A DNA stretch of 64,000 nt. It comes from Nemophila menziesii. Its lineage: Eukaryota > Streptophyta > Magnoliopsida > Boraginales > Hydrophyllaceae. The notes below the pieces were generated by a model, which was not told where the DNA came from, did not search any database, and saw nothing but the letters and a program-made list of their open reading frames with translations. Both the position numbers and the translations under genes were made by a program. Shown here in pieces: positions 59,002-64,000 of this stretch. The stretch lies in NCBI GenBank assembly GCA_029959085.1, contig JARWIR010000016.1, positions 6,493,441-6,557,440 on the forward strand, in the 5' to 3' direction. Within the stretch, counting starts at the first letter, position 1, and every line of letters starts with the position of its first letter.

Positions 59002-62000
59002 CAATTTGTTGAACCTTAATTTAATATCTATATTAATTCATGTGTATTTTTATAAATATAACCAATTTGTGACCCTAATATTAAAAGAGGTTTCTCGGCG
59101 TCCTCTTTACTCATTATACATTTAGTAGATATCTCTTATATATACAGAAATACTATTCAATAGTTGTACTCAACAAAATAATTGGCAAATTAAAGTCAAC
59201 AATGACAATTAAAATACACTAATATAATTATTTTGTAATGATATATACATCTCAAAATCAAATCACTTGACATAACACTCACGATTCTTTATAATTTGAT
59301 TAGAAATTAAATCAAAAAGATTAATAAAAATAATTTTTAACTATCAGTCACATAATACCACATTATAAATAATATGTTCGGTGATATGATTTTAGACGAT
59401 ATATATCATTACTTTGAAAAGATATAAAACATGTGACCGAGTAAACTATAAATATGTAACCCTAATGAACACCGATTATAATCTTAGTTGTATGAGTGCA
59501 TTTTTTTGGTTGAAAATTGTATTATTGTACTTGCTTATCGATGTTGCAATTCTAAAATTTTACTACAGTTAGAAAAGTAATTTTTGTTTGAAAAATAGTA
59601 TCTGCTTGAACCAAAAATCTATAATTAATACTTATATCAAACCAAATAAAAAAATAACAACTCGTACAAACAACATACAATAAATTAGAGGATTTTTCTC
59701 ATGCACCAAGCTTTCACCAAAATAAAAGATCCATGCTCTAGAGTTTACCATCATTGTTGACACAATGGGGATAAATCTCCTAACACCGACTAAAGGATCT
59801 AAATCATGATCAGTTGTCTACAATTGTGATTTCTAGTATTATAAAACACAACAACTCCTTCAAAATTAAAACCCATAATGGTGGATTTGGATCATGAATG
59901 TCACAAGAAGTGGACGATTATCCTACCAAAAAATTACAAGCATGAAGAACATCTCATGTTATCTTAGCCATATCAGCCACAACAAATACTAAAAGGGATC
60001 GCATATCCATCTATTTCGAGCATTGATTTTTACAAAATTATATCTCGAAGTTATTTATAATAGATTTGCACGCTAAAAATATCTCATTGACGAAGCAACC
60101 TTGAATTTTTAATCTACAAGTCTACACTAGAACTAAAATAATCCAATCTAAAAAAACATAAAAAGAAAGTGAAAATAAAATAGGATGAAGAGTTATGCAT
60201 TTATGGTAAGAAACTGATGGAAAAACTTCACAAAGTGGGGTGTGTTTTTCATAGACTGGATGATAGAAAGAGCTAACAAGATAAAAAGTTGAATGCTGTC
60301 AAAAATTATATTTAAGAACTTAGAATGTAATATTAACTACTTGTATATTTGTCTTATTCCAGTGAATATCAAAGTGTGTCTACTGATTGTAATGAAGCTG
60401 ATTATTCAGTCAATTTGCATAGTCTTCTTGATTACATTCATTTTTTAGTGTTTATAATCAATTTTTTAAACCAACTACATCCGCTTTCTTTTTAATTTAT
60501 TAAATATCATAGTGTTATGTATACACATAATTTTTTGCATATAAAATATTTTCGCTATCAATGTCTGTATACTTTTAGTTTGCTACATTAAACAACAAAA
60601 AATATTATTAATAGGCCACCTCACAATTTTATATTAGCATTTAAAGAATATGAGATAATTTTAAAACAGATATATTTACTTTAATAAGTCTTAAGAAAAT
60701 TTTGGTGTTAAGTAAAAAAATAATTTCAGAAAATATATCAAAAAAGATAAATTAACATAAATATCAGAGCCATATACCTAAAATCGCCTATAATCTTAAG
60801 ACACCTTCAAATTGTGATTATTTATGGAAATTTTTCTCTCTAATAATTAAATAAATTGTATTCAATGCCAACAAAAATACGCCAAACTTACTTCATTAAA
60901 GTTGTTAATATAAATTTTCCTCATTTTTTCACTCTAATGAACACACAAAAATCGTTCGCACTCTTATGGAATATCTGTAACTTAAATAGAATCTTCTCCC
61001 CTTTCTCTCTCATCCCCAAATACCGTTTTATCATAACCATCACTGACTTCCCTTAGTGCCACCCTCCTATCGTTTTTTTCTCTATCACCATTTTAATTTC
61101 TCTTATTATAGACTTTTTCATTCCAAGTTTAAATACTTTCTTCTTCAAGAAATCTAATTATTTACTTAATTAATAGTAATAATTGGTTAGTCAAACCGTC
61201 ATCCATTAATACACATCCCATATCTTTCTTCATAGCCATTGGTCGATTTCTTCTCTCTCTTAAAAAGTGTTGCCATGTTTTCATATCTATCAACTACTAA
61301 GTTATCCTTTAGAATCAAGTGTTTGTTTTACTTTTTTCCTTGTTGAGTTTATCTAAATCAATATTAGTTTTATATTTTTGCAATACTCTTTGGATCACGC
61401 GTGCATGTCATTTTTTACAATGTCAAAGTATCTTGTTTCTTCTGTTTTGTCTAATATTTTAGGGTTTTTATATTTCTTCTCCTTCATTTCTACAACTTTT
61501 TTGATCCTTTTTACTACATGTGTCTTTCATTGTAATATACTTTTTTGTGAATATGTTGCCTAGAGGAAATAATAAGACTGGCTATTTAGCGTAAAAAAGA
61601 TGGGTAAAAGTAAAATTATTAGTGCCTCGTGAATACCGCATATTCCTAAGTGTTTTACAATGATTGATAAAGTTTTTCTTCGAACTTTTTGATAATAAAT
61701 TGAGTTTAATAAGTATTAGGTCATATCCAATTAAGGAATACTTACTGAAATTGGACTTTAAAAGTCCTACAAAATGTGATTTGGTGCTTGATTCTACTTC
61801 AAATCAGGATGAATTAAATGTAGATAGTGGTAATTGTGTATGTTTGTTGTATAATTGTCTATAAGTCGTACATGTCCCTGAGTTGAATGATGGTAGCCCT
61901 TAGGCTTCTCCTATGAGAGAAGTTAGATGAAGGAACAACAAGAAATAGAGTGAGGCTCTAATTTTCTCCATGAGTTGTATTGTCAATGTTGCAACAAAGG

Positions 62001-63440
62001 AAAGAAAATACAATTTTGGGACATGGAAGGCTCGTGGAGATCTTCTCCACCAATTGCGAATGCATTTGAGAGGGAAATTTATTCTTTAAATAAAACAACT
62101 GATGTGGATGCGTGTTGTTCTTTGAGCTAAGGTATGATCAAATTTGTTTGCTAGTTCAACAAAAGGTGATCTAAAATTTATCTTTTTTTATACTTTTGAG
62201 ATTAATGAGCGTAAGATGATTATTAAACCACCTAATAGATTTGTTAAGGAATGGAATAAAGTATGGAAGCATTGTCTTGTAGAAGAATTATTTAGTGATT
62301 CCCTTGTTTTATATATGGTTGAGATATAGTGGGAATTCAGTGGAAGGGTGTTGGAAAAAACATATAAAATTTACAAATATGAATATGTATTTGTTTCAAT
62401 TGCAGAGTTAAGAAACTTGTGATCAAATTGTTGAGCGAGTGTGGAGTATTGGTTTTATGATCGTGTTGTTGAAAAAAATTGTTGTCTAGTACGATTTTTG
62501 AGAAAATTGATGTTAGATGGCTTACTATTTGGGTCAAAATCAAAAAAGTTCCTTTATAATTGTGGGTTGAAGAAGGTTTAGGTTATTTAAGTAGTGTCAA
62601 TAGAGTTCCTATTCTAATGCACCCTAGTAGAATTGAAAATACTAGATGAAGAATAAATATCTTTATTGAAAATATGTATGGCGTAATAACATTTTAATTA
62701 CATGTGTTGGGTCAAATATTTACATATAATCCTCCTATGTATATAAGGTACCCCTAAATATGCACAATTTTTCTATAAGATAACCATTATCTCGCTAACC
62801 ACTTTTGGTAAAATAAAATTTAAATATATATATTTTTGGTATATATTCAATAAATGAAATACTACAAGATGTAATAAAGTGCTAAGTATGGTTTTTAAAT
62901 GTAAATAAAGTAAACCAATAGGGACTAAAAATAAATATAGCTCGAGAATGCTTGTATTCAACACTTGTGACTTGAGATTGTTCATAATGTAAGGTAAAAA
63001 AGGAGTATTATATTACTAACCAGGATTTTAAGCTCTCCTTAAGTCTCTCCGTAGTAAATAGAGGTTGATATCTAATACTAGGAACCTTTCTCGATTGATC
63101 CTAAAGAATTATCTAACGCCTAAGTCCTAAACCATATATAGATTATATAACTAGTATTGATCTTCTGTTTCTAACCTAAGTAATATGTGTATAATTATAA
63201 TTTTGTAAATTGGACTCCCCCTCCCGAGTGTATTTCGATTACATATCATGAATTCAATGTATGGCCAAATAATTAAATTCAACAAAAATCATAAGAATTA
63301 TCAAGAACAAATTTTCCAGAAATTGTTTAAAACATAAAATAATCTCACATATCATTCAAACAATGCCCACCTCTCTACATTATCTCTTTAAGATTTAAAA
63401 AAAAAAGTTAGATCCCTAAAGTTTCTTAGTGCCACCTCAT
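59002..63440. other. AT-rich intergenic DNA, nothing firmly recognised
   Basis: About 4.4 kb with only short frames. The stretch 61,560-62,340 is a little more coding-like (short frames ending in KPPNRFVKEWNKVWKH near 62,230; a CQCCNKGKK phrase near 61,985), perhaps a decayed mobile-element gene, but no family could be assigned with confidence. Confidence 0.4.
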
Positions 63441-64000
63441 CGCCGTGTTTTTTGCCAAAATTGACATGTCATCACAGGAGAATTCCACATGGCGGCTGGT
63501 AGGATCCTTCTATTTACATTTTTTGTTCTAATTATTGCCTTTTGGATTTTCTGATTAAAATAATGTGGTTAGTGGAAGCATTTTAATGCTCTGTTCGGCT
63601 TGCATTATTGTATTAGCTTCGTTTGGTTGTGTATTTCACGCGTCTTCTTTTCAGCTTTTTGGCTCCTTTAGTCCATTATTGCGCAATCATTGTTCAATCT
63701 ACATTTGATCAATATTTTCATGGAGTTTGATGTTGATTCTCTGCTCAGAATATCTATCTCTTTATGTGCATTTCGTGGAAAGTTATTTCAGCTATTTTCA
63801 ACTCTAACTGTATTCTTCTTCGTTTAGCTTTGTTTCTTCATCATTTTTGCTTTAATTTATTTGATCTAATCTTCTTACATTGATCTCTAATGGCTCCGTG
63901 TAAGAAGAACTCTGATCAAGTGGTGCAAATTGTCAAAGATGATGTTATGAAATTGAAATATATTCCTCCTAGCTCGTAAAAGGTTATTGTCAGTAACAAT
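63441..64000 (+). other. possible 5' region of another LINE
   Basis: A T-rich, moderately GC-containing leader precedes an ATG at 63,890 that opens a 29-codon frame (MAPCKKNSDQVV...) closed by TAA at 63,977-63,979. The basic MAP-K-K start after a pyrimidine-rich leader is like the start of plant LINE ORF1 proteins, and a one-base slip could have closed the frame, but the window ends here. Confidence 0.25.

Noticed and set aside
61960..62110. Helitron helicase-type N-terminal region (CQCCNKGKK phrase)
   Set aside because: The CC-x-KGK phrase is suggestive, but the flanks do not match and frames are broken within a few dozen codons.
1..64000. Defence system, CRISPR array, integron or prokaryotic operon
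   Set aside because: The DNA is plant nuclear by its transposons and gene structure; no direct-repeat/spacer array or operon-like gene cluster occurs.

Overview
The window looks like nuclear DNA of a flowering plant, probably a eudicot. It is very AT-rich, poor in genes and packed with transposable elements of plant type: LINEs whose ORF1 has a DUF4283/CCHC protein and whose ORF2 runs endonuclease, reverse transcriptase, zf-RVT, RNase H; a SIRE-like Copia LTR element; Mutator, hAT and CACTA derivatives; and tRNA-derived SINEs. The one convincing host gene is a single-exon F-box protein gene at 48,042-49,265 (+). I cannot name the species. I saw no intact tRNA, rRNA or CRISPR array.

Layout. 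0-5 kb: an unidentified small ORF at the left edge, a 120-bp higher-order tandem repeat (0.74-1.85 kb), a cluster of TTGGTACGTACCAA palindromes (3.6-4.03 kb) and a 181-bp Mutator-type MITE with a perfect 9-bp target duplication. 5-7 kb: a SINE and two neighbouring hAT-like elements with 8-bp duplications. 7-12 kb: mostly featureless AT-rich DNA. 12.1-13.5 kb: a solo LTR (minus) with a perfect 5-bp duplication. 14.7-23 kb: a decayed LINE (LINE A, minus) split by a complete, very young, non-coding LTR retrotransposon (15,913-21,696) with 1,554-bp LTRs that look identical and a GATAC duplication. 23.4-25.4 kb: a third hAT-like element. 25.9-26.4 kb: a 5'-truncated LINE with poly(A) tail and 12-bp duplication. 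26.5-32.8 kb: a decayed LINE (LINE B, minus). 34.5-37.6 kb: a simple-repeat tract that drifts from CCTTGAACCATGAA-type units to (CCTTAA)n, with SINE pieces. 38.3-39.1 kb: a 330-bp CACTA element and a SINE. 39.5-44.6 kb: LINE C (minus), then a CACTA TNP2 transposase scrap. 45.6-47.4 kb: a noncoding LTR-element remnant with a LINE tail. 48-49.3 kb: the F-box gene, followed within about 130 bp by a 1.3-kb Mutator-like element. 51.6-59.0 kb: LINE D (+), nearly intact and of the same family as LINE B. 59-63.4 kb: nothing recognisable. 63.4-64 kb: possibly the start of another LINE.

How the parts relate. LINEs B and D are related copies in opposite orientation. LINE D's ORF2 is one continuous frame of about 1,495 codons broken only by two nonsense codons, so it was active recently in evolutionary terms. 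The LTR element has no coding capacity and must have been mobilised by a relative. Its LTR carries three CCGTTGG boxes (rc CCAACGG) at 21-22-bp spacing just upstream of a TATA box, conserved in the older solo LTR; the TATA-proximal box fits the plant mitosis-specific activator (MSA/MYB3R) consensus. This is the most interesting regulatory signal I found.

Limits. All domain calls are by eye, without database search. Boundaries called to the base are those with target-site duplications; others are approximate.
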